Shown here piece by piece: positions 20,280-29,191 of a stretch of 64,000 nucleotides of DNA. Position 1 is the stretch's first letter. Each line of letters starts with the position of its first letter. Location of the stretch: NCBI RefSeq assembly GCF_003058225.1, contig NZ_QBUG01000002.1, positions 743,774 through 807,773 on the forward strand, given 5' to 3'. The notes below the pieces were generated by a model. That model was not told where the DNA came from, made no database searches, and saw only the letters and a program-made list of their open reading frames with translations. Position numbers and translations under genes: made by a program. Source of the stretch: Promicromonospora sp. AC04 (GTDB lineage: Bacteria; Actinomycetota; Actinomycetes; Actinomycetales; Cellulomonadaceae).

Positions 20280-21284
20280 TCAGGGCTTCTGGCCCACCTT
20301 GTCCACCACCCCGGACTCCAGGAGCGCCCACCCCGCGCGGTCCGCGAGCTCGTCCGGCGACCGGACCTGGCGGCCGCCCAGGAACTCGTTCGTCTCGCGG
20401 TCGAAGATGAGCTCGTCCCGGTCGCCGCCGGCGTACGTGAGCCCGACCGCCACGCCCGGCCGGCCGGCCGCGTCGACGGCGTCGCCCGTGACCGTCACCT
20501 CCGGGATCAGCGCGACCGCCTCGAAGAGCGCGCTCCGCGCCTGGGGCGGCAGGCTGCCGATCGCCAGGAGGTCCGCCGCTCGCACGAACGTCGCACTGTC
20601 GGGCAGCGGCTCCGGAACGTCCTCCGGCGGCGGCCCCGCGGTATCCCGGAGGTACCGCAGCATCACGTCGGGGTCTCCGTCCGTCGGGATGTCGGCCGGA
20701 ATGGCCGGCACGTTCACGCACCACTCCTCGGTACCTTCGGCGCACGGCTCGAGCGGGGAAGAAACCGGATCTTCGTCCGGCAGGGTCCATCCCTTGCTCA
20801 ACCCCGTGTGCCGACCGTCGACCGATACCCAGCTCTCGACGTGCCCGGCCTCCAAGGGCTCCGCCGTCACGTCGAGCGTCTCGACAACCTTCCGGTACAC
20901 GAACTGGTCCGGCCGCGGAGCCCACGGCTCGCGTTCCGCCTCGACCGCCGCCGCCTCCTGCAGCACCGCCGCTGCGGCGGCGCTGATCGGCAGGCCCGGC
21001 TCCTCGCCCTCGCCCGACCCGCCCAGCCCGAGGCTCGGCGCGATCACCAGTGCTGCCGCCAGGGACGCCGCCACCCCACCGACCAGGGCGAGCCGCCGGC
21101 CCACCGGCCTGCGCATCCGGATCACGTCGCCGACCGCAGCCCGCGACGCGGCGCCAGGGGCGCCCGCCGCGCCGCCGTCGGGCACGAACCCGGCAACCAC
21201 TCGCTCGCGCAGCGCCGCGGGCGCCTCGCCCGGCGGGTCCAGCTCCGTCCCGGCGTCTCGCAGCATCGTCATCTCGTCGGTCAT
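20280..21284 (-). CDS. CU044_5270 family protein, probable membrane partner of the ECF sigma factor
   Basis: 334 residues; ATG 21284 overlaps the sigma factor stop (ATGA). A cytoplasmic N-terminus of about 50 residues is followed by one membrane segment (RLALVGGVAASLAAALVI) and an extracellular domain with MLRYLRDTAGPPPED and the later GLTYAGGDRDELIFD. The layout is that of an anti-sigma-like regulator, and CU044_5270 proteins are commonly encoded after ECF sigma genes. I infer that it holds the sigma factor until an envelope signal; no zinc anti-sigma motif (HxxxCxxC) is visible. Confidence 0.85.
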   Translation of the reverse strand: MTDEMTMLRDAGTELDPPGEAPAALRERVVAGFVPDGGAAGAPGAASRAAVGDVIRMRRPVGRRLALVGGVAASLAAALVIAPSLGLGGSGEGEEPGLPISAAAAAVLQEAAAVEAEREPWAPRPDQFVYRKVVETLDVTAEPLEAGHVESWVSVDGRHTGLSKGWTLPDEDPVSSPLEPCAEGTEEWCVNVPAIPADIPTDGDPDVMLRYLRDTAGPPPEDVPEPLPDSATFVRAADLLAIGSLPPQARSALFEAVALIPEVTVTGDAVDAAGRPGVAVGLTYAGGDRDELIFDRETNEFLGGRQVRSPDELADRAGWALLESGVVDKVGQKP

Positions 21285-21946
21285 CGTCCCGCCTCCAGCT
21301 CGTCCGTCGCGCCCGCGCCGAGCGCGGCCCGTACCTGTCGCCTTGCGCGGTGCAGCCGCGACCGGGCAGTACCCGGCCGGATCCCCAGCGTCCGCGCTAT
21401 CTGTTCCTGCGTGAGATCGCCCCAGGCCGCCAGCAGCAGCACGTCCCGGTCGCCCGGGGTGAGCCGCCGCAGCGCCTCCGCCAGCTCGGGCCGCGCGGCG
21501 CTCGCGCTCACCCGTTCGGCCACCCGGTCGGCGAGCGACTCCTCGGGGCGTCCGACGTCGGAGCGCGCCCAGGCCCGCAGCCGCGCCTCCTCGGACCGGT
21601 GCCACCGGGCGATCTCCTTCGTGGCGATCCCGTAGAGCCAGGGGCGCGCGTCCGGCCGGGACCGGTCGTACGTACGGCGGCGCCGGAACGCGATAGCGAA
21701 GGTCTCCGCCACCACGTCCTCGGCATGCTCGGGCCCGAGCCGCCGGTAGGCGTACCGGTGCAGCCCCGCCGCGTATCTGTCGTAGAGCACCGCGAACTGC
21801 TCGGTGTCCTGGTCGGCCGCGGCGATCACCGCGGCGTCGGTCCTGTTCTCCGGGCCGGCCACCGAGCCGGGCTCTCGGCGCGCCTCCGAGCCGGCCGGAG
21901 CGCCGTCGGCCCGCGTGTCCACCTGCGGAGCCGGTACCGCGCTCAC
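21281..21946 (-). CDS. ECF-type RNA polymerase sigma factor
   Basis: 221 residues with sigma region 2 (QFAVLYDRYAAGLHRYAYRR, AEDVVAETFAIAFRRR, ARPWLYGIATKEIARWHR) and region 4 (LTPGDRDVLLLAAWGDLTQEQIA, LGIRPGTARSRLHRARR). There is no region 3, as expected for ECF. It directs RNA polymerase to a specific promoter set. It is cotranscribed with the membrane protein at 20280. The GTG start has a weak ribosome site, so the N-terminus (about 35 variable residues) is uncertain. Confidence 0.93.
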   Translation of the reverse strand: MSAVPAPQVDTRADGAPAGSEARREPGSVAGPENRTDAAVIAAADQDTEQFAVLYDRYAAGLHRYAYRRLGPEHAEDVVAETFAIAFRRRRTYDRSRPDARPWLYGIATKEIARWHRSEEARLRAWARSDVGRPEESLADRVAERVSASAARPELAEALRRLTPGDRDVLLLAAWGDLTQEQIARTLGIRPGTARSRLHRARRQVRAALGAGATDELEAGR

Positions 21947-22102
21947 GTCGGGTGTCCCGCCATCGGGCTGGTACGAACGTGCCTCATGCTGCTTCCCCTC
22001 GCCTCGCCGTGCCTACTGTCGCCCCTGTATCGCCGCGAGGGCAGGAAAGTGTTCGCGGCAGCGTGCGCGCGCAACGCCCGCAGTCCGGGAGAATGGCCTC
22101 TC

Positions 22103-22759
22103 GTGACCGACCCAGCGCCCGAGCCCACCCTCTTCGACCTGCCGCCGGGCGTCCGGCGTCCCCGGGCCCAGGTGGTGCTGCTGACCGGGCCGTCGGGGTC
22201 GGGCAAGACGTCGCTCACGCAGCGGCTCGGCCTTCCGGTGGTACAGCTCGACGACTTCTACCTCGACATCGACCACCCGGGGCTGCCGCAGCGGTACGGC
22301 AGCGTGGACTGGGACAGCCCGGCGACCTGGGACGGCAAGGGCGCGGTGGCCGCGCTGCACGAGCTGGCCACGGACGGCCGCGCCGAGGTCCCGGTCTACG
22401 ACATCCCGACGTCGCGCCGCACGGGCATGCGCCGGCTCGACATCGGTGACTCGCCGCTCCTGCTGGCCGAGGGAATCTTCGCGGCCCGGCTCGTCGAGGA
22501 GTGCCGCGCCGAGGGGCTGCTCGCGGACGCGATCTGCCTCTCCCGGCCGCGCCTGATCACCTTCTGGTTCCGGTTCCTCCGGGACGTCGCGGAGGCGCGA
22601 AAGCCGATCGGCACGCTGCTCCGCCGCGGGACCTCGCTGCTGCGGGCGGAGCCCGCCATGATCGAGCGGTGGGTCGCGCTGGGCTGCCGCGAAACATCAC
22701 CCGCCCAGGCAGAAAGGGACATCCGAAACCTGCTTGTGCAGAAGTCCTTGGATACGTAA
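22103..22759 (+). CDS. uridine kinase-like P-loop kinase
   Basis: 218 residues from GTG 22103, with GGGAG upstream. The Walker A motif GPSGSGKT is at about 29-36, followed by QLDDFYLDIDHPGLP, the acceptor-site region of uridine kinase/phosphoribulokinase-like proteins, and LLLAEGIFAARL as the Walker B strand. It would phosphorylate a nucleoside or small alcohol in the cytoplasm. It is divergent from the sigma factor; the 156-base gap shows no clear operator. Confidence 0.88.
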   Translation: MTDPAPEPTLFDLPPGVRRPRAQVVLLTGPSGSGKTSLTQRLGLPVVQLDDFYLDIDHPGLPQRYGSVDWDSPATWDGKGAVAALHELATDGRAEVPVYDIPTSRRTGMRRLDIGDSPLLLAEGIFAARLVEECRAEGLLADAICLSRPRLITFWFRFLRDVAEARKPIGTLLRRGTSLLRAEPAMIERWVALGCRETSPAQAERDIRNLLVQKSLDT

Positions 22760-22829
22760 TCCTCGTGTAACCGAATTGCCATGTAATGCACATCCGTGGG
22801 GCTCACCCTGGGCACAGGAGGTGGTGTCT

Positions 22830-24035
22830 GTGATCCAGCGCAATGGTTTGCGTGTGCTCTCGCTGTACGAGGGCTTTTTCAGCGGTGGGGCTCGTGTCCT
22901 GCACTCGACGGTGGTCGCCGGTCTGCATCAGGGCGGTCGTCAGCAGCATTCCGTGCTGAGCCTGCACCACGAGGTCCGGCGTGAGGCCACCCTCCAGCGC
23001 ATGGAGGACGACCCCCGCTACCGCGCCCTGCGCGCAGCGGGCGTCCGGATCGGCTCGCTGGGCCGGAGCACCGATGCGAACCACGACCCGCGGGTGTTCA
23101 CCGAGGCCGAGCTCCGGGCCGCGACCCGCCAGGCCCAGAGCTCGCACGTCGTGCTGTCCCTCAAGGAGCAGCCGCTCCGGCTCGTGAATCAGGACACGTT
23201 CCCGGACCGGCCCGTCATCGCCTGCCTGCACCGGTCCGACCCGGAGCACCAGGGCGACGCCCTCGGCGACCTGCTGACCGCGGCGGACCGCGGCCGGCTC
23301 GCCGCCGTCGTCTGCTGCGCCGAGTCCACGCGCGACGCGTACCGCGAGGCCGGCGTATCCGCCGACCTGCTGCGCGTGGTGCCGAACGGCATCAACCTCG
23401 CCCGGTTCCGCCCGGTCCAGGGCGCGCGCCGGCTCGCCCTGCGGGGCGCGGCCGGGGTGCCGAGCGACGCGACAGTGGTGGTCTACGCCGCGCGGTACGA
23501 CGAGATGAAGAACCCCGAGCTCTTCCTCCAGTCGGCCCGCACGTTCCTCGCGCTCGACCCCAAGGGCTACGTGCTGATGTGCGGCGCCGGCATGAGCGCG
23601 GCGAACCCGGATCTTCAGAACGACCTCAACCGCATCTTCGGCGACCGGCCGGACCTGCTCCAGCGGCTGGACCTGCTGGGCGTGCGGCACGACATGGAGC
23701 TCGTCTACGCGACGGCCGACGTCGTCGCGCTCACCTCCGCGTTCGGCGAGGCCGCGCCGCTGTGCCTCATCGAGGGCTCGATGTGCGGGGCCGTGCCGGT
23801 CACGACGCCGGTGGGCGACGCGCCGTCGATCGTGGAGCGGATCGGGTTCGTCACGTCGTTCGACCCGACGGAGATCGCCGCGACCTGGATCGAGGCGGCG
23901 GCGAGGCGCGAGGAGCTGGAGTCCGCGCGGACCGCCGTCCGGCCGCGGTTCAGCCACGTCCGGATGATCGCCGGGTACTCGAGCATCATCGAGCGCACGC
24001 ACCGCGAGGCAGGGTTACGCATGGCGAGGGTCTGA
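22830..24035 (+). CDS. GT4-type glycosyltransferase
   Basis: 401 residues from GTG 22830, with AGGAGGT seven bases upstream. A GT-B fold is indicated: N-terminal VLSLYEGFFSGGARVLH, the hinge VVPNGINLARFRP, the donor-site region VVYAARYDEMKNPELFL and the EX7E-type motif FGEAAPLCLIEGSMCGAVPV. It would transfer a sugar from a nucleotide donor, for a glycolipid or surface glycan. No other cell-wall or capsule genes are near, so the acceptor is unknown. A hairpin terminator follows. Confidence 0.9.
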   Translation: MIQRNGLRVLSLYEGFFSGGARVLHSTVVAGLHQGGRQQHSVLSLHHEVRREATLQRMEDDPRYRALRAAGVRIGSLGRSTDANHDPRVFTEAELRAATRQAQSSHVVLSLKEQPLRLVNQDTFPDRPVIACLHRSDPEHQGDALGDLLTAADRGRLAAVVCCAESTRDAYREAGVSADLLRVVPNGINLARFRPVQGARRLALRGAAGVPSDATVVVYAARYDEMKNPELFLQSARTFLALDPKGYVLMCGAGMSAANPDLQNDLNRIFGDRPDLLQRLDLLGVRHDMELVYATADVVALTSAFGEAAPLCLIEGSMCGAVPVTTPVGDAPSIVERIGFVTSFDPTEIAATWIEAAARREELESARTAVRPRFSHVRMIAGYSSIIERTHREAGLRMARV

Positions 24036-24041
24036 CCTGGG

Positions 24042-24071
24042 GCAGTGGCCGGAGGGAACTTCGGCCACTGC
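24042..24071 (+). terminator. hairpin terminator after the glycosyltransferase
   Basis: Perfect 10-base arms GCAGTGGCCG and CGGCCACTGC with a 10-base loop, just past the stop codon and before the LacI gene. Confidence 0.6.
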
Positions 24072-24110
24072 TTCGGCGCGCTGGGCCGTCGGACACGGCA
24101 GGATGACCTC

Positions 24111-25208
24111 ATGCCCGACGCCCCCGTCACCCTGAGCCAGGTTGCCCGCGAAGCCGGTGTCTCGCTCGCCACGGCGTCGCGCGCGATCAACGGGAGCGCG
24201 ACCCGCAGCGTCCGCGAGGACCTGCGCGAGCGCGTCCTCGAGACGGCGCGGCGCCTCGACTACTCGCCCGACCCCAGCGCGCAGGCCATGGCCCGCGGCC
24301 GCACCACGGCGCTCGGCCTGGTGGTTCACGACATCAGCGACCCGTACTTCTCGACCATCGCCGCCGGCGTCGCACGCGCCGCCGAGCGCGAGGGCCTCAT
24401 CGTCACGCTCGCCTCCACGGAGCACAGCCCCGACCGCGAGCTCGCCTTCGTCGAGCTCGCGCGGCGCCAGCGGTCGCGCGCGATCATCCTCGCGGGCAGC
24501 CGGATCGCGCTGCCCGACGGCGGGCCGGAGTCACCTCCCGCGGAGATCCTCGCCGAGGCTGCGGGAAAGGCACGAGCGCTGGAGATGGCGCTGACCGCCT
24601 TCCAGGAGGCCGGCGGCGGGGTGGCCACGATCGGGCAGGGCGTCGGAGGACTACCTGTCGTGGAGATCGACAACGCGGGCGGCGCAGGCGCCCTCGCGCG
24701 AGCACTGCACGGAGCCGGGTACCGCCGTTTCGGGGTTCTGACCGGCCCGCCGGGCCTGCGCACAGCGGCCGACCGGACCGACGGATTCCTGGAGACGCTC
24801 TCCGCGCTCGGCTGCGCGGCACTCGACCGGGACGTCGTGGACGGGAACTTCACGAGGGACGGCGGCTACGAGGCCATGACGCGGTTGCTCTCGCGGATGC
24901 GCGGCGACGCGGCTCGCTCCGCGGGGAACATCCCGGAGGTGGTGTTCGCCGTCAACGACGTGATGGCGGTCGGCGCGATCGCCGCTGTACGAGACGCCGG
25001 ACTGAGCGTGCCGGGCGACATCGCCGTCGCCGGGTTCGACGACATCCATACCCTCCGCGACGTGACCCCCGCCCTCACCACCGTGCGGGTACCGCTGGAG
25101 GAGGTCGGTGAGGCAGCGACCCGGCTGGCGCTGGGGTTGGAGGCAAAGAACATGGTCGTCCACGGCGAGGTCGTCCTCCGGGACTCCACTCCGGAGCGGT
25201 CCGGCTAG
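24111..25208 (+). CDS. LacI family transcriptional regulator
   Basis: 365 residues from ATG 24111 (AGGAT before it). Helix-turn-helix LSQVAREAGVSLATASRAING, hinge SAQAMARGRTTALGL and a periplasmic-binding-like sensor ending in AVAGFDDIHTLRDVTPALTTV. Its recognition helix is almost the same as that of the regulator at 60251, so it should read a GGAAAGCGC-type operator. Such a site, GGGAAAGCGCATTCCC, lies at 25802-25817 before the oxidoreductase/DUF993 operon, which is the likely target. Confidence 0.92.
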   Translation: MPDAPVTLSQVAREAGVSLATASRAINGSATRSVREDLRERVLETARRLDYSPDPSAQAMARGRTTALGLVVHDISDPYFSTIAAGVARAAEREGLIVTLASTEHSPDRELAFVELARRQRSRAIILAGSRIALPDGGPESPPAEILAEAAGKARALEMALTAFQEAGGGVATIGQGVGGLPVVEIDNAGGAGALARALHGAGYRRFGVLTGPPGLRTAADRTDGFLETLSALGCAALDRDVVDGNFTRDGGYEAMTRLLSRMRGDAARSAGNIPEVVFAVNDVMAVGAIAAVRDAGLSVPGDIAVAGFDDIHTLRDVTPALTTVRVPLEEVGEAATRLALGLEAKNMVVHGEVVLRDSTPERSG

Positions 25209-25285
25209 ACCGGCGGTATGGATTCATCTGCACACTGCACACTGGGAACAACGGCTTGCACTCGAGCCACGAGGAGGTGGCCAGC

Positions 25286-25723
25286 GTGAGTGGACGCAAG
25301 CTGACCCGCGCCGGGAACCGGATCGGTACCTGGATGTACCGCACGCTGAACGGCAGGATGGCCAGCGGCAGCAAGAACGTGCACGTCCTGATGATCACGA
25401 CCCCGGGCCGCCGGACCGGCATCCCGCGCTCGACCTGCGTCCGCTACCTGTCCGTCGACGGCGGCTATCTGGTGTGGGGCACTGGCTCCGGCTCGCCGCA
25501 CGACCCGGACTGGTTCCGCAACCTCCGCCACTCGCCGGTGGCCGACGTCCAGGTGGGCTCCAGGCGCCTGCGCGCCCGCCCGCACGAGCTGACCGGCTCC
25601 CAGCGCGACAAGACCTGGACCGAGGTCATCATCGCCGAGGCGCCCGAGGTAGCCAGATACGCCCGCAAAGCCGGCCGCCCCATCCCGGTGGCCATCCTCG
25701 AACCAGTCGACGGTGGAGAGTAG
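25286..25723 (+). CDS. nitroreductase-family deazaflavin (F420)-dependent oxidoreductase-like protein
   Basis: 145 residues from GTG 25286, with GAGGAGGTGG upstream. It has the split-barrel features of the F420-binding family (MITTPGRRTGIPRSTCVRYL, YLVWGTGSGSPHDPDWFRNL, VQVGSRRLRAR), as in mycobacterial Ddn. It would use reduced F420 to reduce an unknown compound in the cytoplasm. It sits between a LacI gene and that regulator's likely target operon, but with its own ribosome site and no shared operator, so the link may be only positional. Confidence 0.9.
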   Translation: MSGRKLTRAGNRIGTWMYRTLNGRMASGSKNVHVLMITTPGRRTGIPRSTCVRYLSVDGGYLVWGTGSGSPHDPDWFRNLRHSPVADVQVGSRRLRARPHELTGSQRDKTWTEVIIAEAPEVARYARKAGRPIPVAILEPVDGGE

Positions 25724-25801
25724 TCAACGGCACGCAGCCCACCGCGAGCTCAGCGCCGGCCCGGCCATGTACTCAGCACGCGCGGGTACGCTAGGCTCAC
25801 C

Positions 25802-25817
25802 GGGAAAGCGCATTCCC
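25802..25817. promoter_or_regulatory. LacI-type operator GGGAAAGCGCATTCCC
   Basis: A near-perfect 16-base palindrome 25 bases before the oxidoreductase start; TAGGCT (25792-25797) just upstream could be a -10 box. The related LacI at 24111 is the best candidate regulator. Confidence 0.6.
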
Positions 25818-25841
25818 AAGTAACGACGATGGAGTCCCGCC

Positions 25842-26993
25842 GTGACCACACTTCGCATCGCCATGAACGGCGTCACCGGCCGCATGGGTTACCGCCAGCA
25901 CCTCGTGCGCTCGATCCTGCCGATCCGCGACCAGGGCGGCGTAACGCTCCCCGACGGTTCCCGGGTCCAGGTCGAGCCGGTGCTCGTGGGCCGTAACGCG
26001 GACAAGCTCAAGGAGCTCGCGGCGCTGCACGACGTCGAGCACTGGACAACCGACCTCGACACCGCCGTCGCGGAAGCCGACATCGTGTTCGACGCCGCCA
26101 TGACCAACCTGCGTGCCGCGACGCTGACCAAGGCGATGCTCCAGGGCAAGCACGTGTTCACCGAGAAGCCGACGGCGGAGACACTCGCCGAGGCGATCGA
26201 GCTGGCGCGGCTGCAGGCGGAGACGGGCGTGACCGTCGGCGTCGTGCACGACAAGCTGTACCTGCCCGGCCTCGTGAAGCTGCGCCGCCTCGTGGACGAG
26301 GGCTTCTTCGGCCGCATCCTGTCGCTGCGCGGCGAGTTCGGCTACTGGGTGTTCGAGGGCGACTCGCAGCCCGCCCAGCGCCCCTCCTGGAACTACCGTG
26401 CCGAGGACGGCGGCGGCATCACCACCGACATGTTCTGCCACTGGAACTACGTGCTGGAGGGCATCCTCGGGCAGGTCAAGACGGTGACGGCCAGGACGGT
26501 CACGCACATCCCGACCCGCTGGGACGAGCAGGGCCGCGAGTACGCCGCGACCGCCGACGACGCCGCGTACGGCATCTTCGACATCACCACCCCCGGCGGG
26601 GACGACGTCGTCGCCCAGATCAACTCGTCGTGGGCGGTGCGGGTGTTCCGCGACGAGCTCGTCGAGTTCCAGGTGGACGGCACCCACGGCTCCGCCGTCG
26701 CCGGCCTGCGCGAATGCCGCGCCCAGCACCGCTCGCACACCCCCAAGCCCGTGTGGAACCCGGACCTGCCGGTCACCGAGCCGTTCCGCGACCAATGGCT
26801 CGATGTCCCCGCGAACGCCGACCTCGACAACGGCTTCAAGCTGCAGTGGGAGGAGTTCCTGCGCGACGTCGTGGCCGGACGGCCGCACCGCTACGACCTG
26901 CTGTCGGCCGCCCGCGGCGTGCAGCTCGCGGAGCTGGGGCTGCGGTCCTCGGCGGAGGGCCGCCGTATCGACATCCCGGAGATCACGCTGTGA
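25842..26993 (+). CDS. Gfo/Idh/MocA family oxidoreductase (first gene of the DUF993 operon)
   Basis: 383 residues, GTG start with GGAG upstream. The nucleotide-binding motif is MNGVTGRMGYRQHL and the lysine motif HVFTEKPTAE; the C-terminal domain has DGGGITTDMFCHWNYVLEG. It probably oxidises a sugar or cyclitol carbon to a ketone with NAD(P). It overlaps the DUF993 gene by GTGA, and that gene overlaps the epimerase gene by ATGA, so all three are made together from one operator-controlled promoter. Confidence 0.9.
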   Translation: MTTLRIAMNGVTGRMGYRQHLVRSILPIRDQGGVTLPDGSRVQVEPVLVGRNADKLKELAALHDVEHWTTDLDTAVAEADIVFDAAMTNLRAATLTKAMLQGKHVFTEKPTAETLAEAIELARLQAETGVTVGVVHDKLYLPGLVKLRRLVDEGFFGRILSLRGEFGYWVFEGDSQPAQRPSWNYRAEDGGGITTDMFCHWNYVLEGILGQVKTVTARTVTHIPTRWDEQGREYAATADDAAYGIFDITTPGGDDVVAQINSSWAVRVFRDELVEFQVDGTHGSAVAGLRECRAQHRSHTPKPVWNPDLPVTEPFRDQWLDVPANADLDNGFKLQWEEFLRDVVAGRPHRYDLLSAARGVQLAELGLRSSAEGRRIDIPEITL

Positions 26994-28273
26994 GCGGGGC
27001 ATCGGCGGCCGGGCCTGTCGAGACCCAGGTCTCGACAGGCCCGACCAGCGGGGCGTCGGTCGGCCTTCCGGTGTTCGACGCCGAGGGCCGGGTCACCGGG
27101 TCGGAGACCGTCGAGCTGAGCGCCCCCGGGCCCTGGACGAGGCCGTCGCGCCCCATCGAGTCCCGCATCGCCTTCGCGGCTGCCCACGTGGTACCGCAGG
27201 TCGGGGCGGAGAACGTGCCGGGCGCGCCCGCCGTCGTCGACTGGGACTCGACGCTCGCCTACCGGCACCGGATCTGGGAGCACGGGCTCGGCGTCGCCGA
27301 CGCGATGGACACCGCGCAGCGCGGCATGGGGCTGGACTGGGCCGCGACCCAGGAGCTGGTGCGGCGGTCAGCGGCGGAGGCAGCGTCCGTGGGCGCGCGC
27401 GTCGCGTGCGGGGCGGGGACCGACCAGCTCGCCCCGGAGGCCGTGGCGGGGCTTGAGCCGGGCGACGCCGGGCTCGCCGCGGTGGCCGACGCGTACCGCG
27501 AGCAGGTCCAGGTGGTGCAGGACGCCGGGGCGCAGGTCATCGTGATGGCCTCGCGCGCGCTGGCGCAGGTCGCGCGCGGGCCCGAGGACTACGCGCGGGT
27601 GTACGACGCGGTCCTGGCCGACGCCGACCAGCCCGTGATCCTGCACTGGCTCGGCACGATGTTCGACCCGGCGCTGGCCGGCTACTGGGGCTCCGACTCG
27701 GTGGACGACGCGACGGCGACGTTCCTGGACCTGATCCGCGCGCACCAGCCCCGGATCGACGGCGTCAAGGTGTCACTGCTCGACGCCGCCCACGAGGTCG
27801 GGCTGCGCCGGGCGCTGGCGGCGCTGCCGCCGTCGGACGCCGGGACCAGGCCCCGGCTCTACACCGGCGACGACTTCAACTACCCCGAGCTCATCGCGGG
27901 CGACGAGCAGGGCCACTCCGACGCGCTGCTCGGCATCTTCGCGGCGATCTACCCTGCCGCCTCCACGGCCCTGCAGGCGTTCGACGCAGGCGATGCGGAG
28001 GGCGGGCACAAGATCCTGGCCTCGACCGAGGCGCTGGGGCGGCACATCTTCGCCGCGCCGACCTACTACTACAAGACCGGGATCGCGTTCCTGTCCTGGC
28101 TGAACGGGTTCCAGCCCGGGTTCTCCCTGGTGGGCGGGCTGCACTCCGGCCGGTCGCTGCGGCACCTCGTCGACCTGGCACGCCTGGCCGACGGCTGCGG
28201 TCTGCTGCTCGACCCGCCCCTGGCCGCCGCACGGCTGCGGGCTTTCCTGACGACGAACGGGGTGACCGCATGA
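26990..28273 (+). CDS. DUF993 family protein (dihydrodipicolinate synthase-like)
   Basis: 427 residues from GTG 26990, overlapping the previous stop. The body (IESRIAFAAAHVVPQ, VVDWDSTLAYRHRIWEHG, VILHWLGTMFDP, GVKVSLLDAAHEVGLRR, YTGDDFNYPELI) matches DUF993, related to class I TIM-barrel aldolases; the Lys in VKVSLLD is a candidate Schiff-base residue. Residues about 8-17 (GPVETQVSTGP) are encoded by a palindromic repeat inside the coding region, so the natural N-terminus may begin later, near LPVFDAEG. It may split the product of the upstream oxidoreductase. Confidence 0.87.
   Translation: MSGASAAGPVETQVSTGPTSGASVGLPVFDAEGRVTGSETVELSAPGPWTRPSRPIESRIAFAAAHVVPQVGAENVPGAPAVVDWDSTLAYRHRIWEHGLGVADAMDTAQRGMGLDWAATQELVRRSAAEAASVGARVACGAGTDQLAPEAVAGLEPGDAGLAAVADAYREQVQVVQDAGAQVIVMASRALAQVARGPEDYARVYDAVLADADQPVILHWLGTMFDPALAGYWGSDSVDDATATFLDLIRAHQPRIDGVKVSLLDAAHEVGLRRALAALPPSDAGTRPRLYTGDDFNYPELIAGDEQGHSDALLGIFAAIYPAASTALQAFDAGDAEGGHKILASTEALGRHIFAAPTYYYKTGIAFLSWLNGFQPGFSLVGGLHSGRSLRHLVDLARLADGCGLLLDPPLAAARLRAFLTTNGVTA
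27009..27038. repeat. REP-like palindrome inside the 5' end of the DUF993 gene
   Basis: Perfect 14-base arms GGCCTGTCGAGACC and GGTCTCGACAGGCC around two bases. It shares the GTCGAGACC word with the terminator palindrome at 20213-20248. It is read in frame as part of the DUF993 protein. Confidence 0.7.
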
Positions 28274-29130
28274 GCAGGGCCTCCCTGAACACCGCGACGG
28301 TCAAGCACGCCTCGCTGGCCGAGGCGTGCGAGGCGGCGGCGACCGCGGGCTTCGGCGCGGTGGGGCCGTGGCGCGACGTCGTCCAGGCGGTCGGCGCGCC
28401 CCAGGCCGCCCGCATCATCGCCGACGCCGGGCTGCGCGCGTCGTCCCTGTGCCGTGGCGGGTTCCTCACCGCGGCGGACGACGCCGGCATCCGCGCCGCG
28501 CTCGACGACAACAGGCGGGCGATCGAGGAGGCCGCGACGATCGGCACCTCGGAGCTGGTCTTCGTCGTCGGCGGGCTCGTGGGGTCGACGCCGGGTGGCG
28601 CTCCGACGTCGGGCGTGGACCGCGACCTCGTCGCTACGCGCGGCCGGGTGGCCGACCGGATCGCCGATCTGGTGCCGTTCGCCGCCGAGCACGGCGTGCG
28701 GATAGTGCTCGAGCCGCTGCACCCGATCTTCGCCGCGGACAGGGCGGTGATCTCCACGCTCGCGCAGGCGCTGGACCTGGCGGCGCCGTTCGCGGCGTCG
28801 GAGGTGGGCGTGGTCGTGGACACCTACCACGTGTGGTGGGACCCCTCGCTGCGGAAGTCGATCGCGCGGGCCGGGCGGGAGGACCGCATCGCGTCGTACC
28901 AGGTGTGCGACTGGGTGCTGCCGCTCGCGGCCGAGCCGCTGAACTCGCGAGGGCACGTGGGCGACGGGTACATCGACTTCGCGACGATCACGGGCTGGGT
29001 GCGCGACGCCGGCTACGTGGGCGACATCGAGACGGAGATCTTCAACGAGGAGATCTGGGCCCGGCCGACGGCGGAGACCGCGGCGACCGTGCTGGACCGG
29101 TACGAGAAGCACGTGGACCCGCACCTTTAA
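28270..29130 (+). CDS. sugar phosphate isomerase/epimerase family protein (AP endonuclease 2-like TIM barrel)
   Basis: 286 residues; ATG overlaps the DUF993 stop. The family pattern includes GFGAVGPW, RIVLEPLHPIF, GVVVDTYHVWWDP and DIETEIFNE, whose Glu, Asp and His positions bind a metal. Relatives isomerise keto-sugars or act as inosose dehydratases. With the oxidoreductase and DUF993 protein it probably forms a pathway: oxidation, isomerisation or dehydration, and cleavage. The substrate is unknown. No terminator is obvious before the toxin-like gene 60 bases on. Confidence 0.9.
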   Translation: MSRASLNTATVKHASLAEACEAAATAGFGAVGPWRDVVQAVGAPQAARIIADAGLRASSLCRGGFLTAADDAGIRAALDDNRRAIEEAATIGTSELVFVVGGLVGSTPGGAPTSGVDRDLVATRGRVADRIADLVPFAAEHGVRIVLEPLHPIFAADRAVISTLAQALDLAAPFAASEVGVVVDTYHVWWDPSLRKSIARAGREDRIASYQVCDWVLPLAAEPLNSRGHVGDGYIDFATITGWVRDAGYVGDIETEIFNEEIWARPTAETAATVLDRYEKHVDPHL

Positions 29131-29174
29131 CGCTGCCTTCCGAGACCCGCACCTCCGCAACACCCGCCGCGTGT

Positions 29175-29191
29175 AGTAGATTCAACTACGT
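29175..29191 (+). promoter_or_regulatory. leaderless promoter and small inverted repeat at the toxin-like gene start
   Basis: TAGATT (29177-29182) lies seven bases before the GTG at 29190 and no ribosome site is present, the pattern of a leaderless mRNA. It is embedded in an inverted repeat GTAGT...ACTAC (about 29173-29189) that could be an autoregulatory operator. Confidence 0.45.

Noticed and set aside
20213..27038. The two GTCGAGACC palindromes as ends of a mobile element or phage attachment sites
   Set aside because: No transposase or integrase lies between them, and the intervening genes look native in composition.
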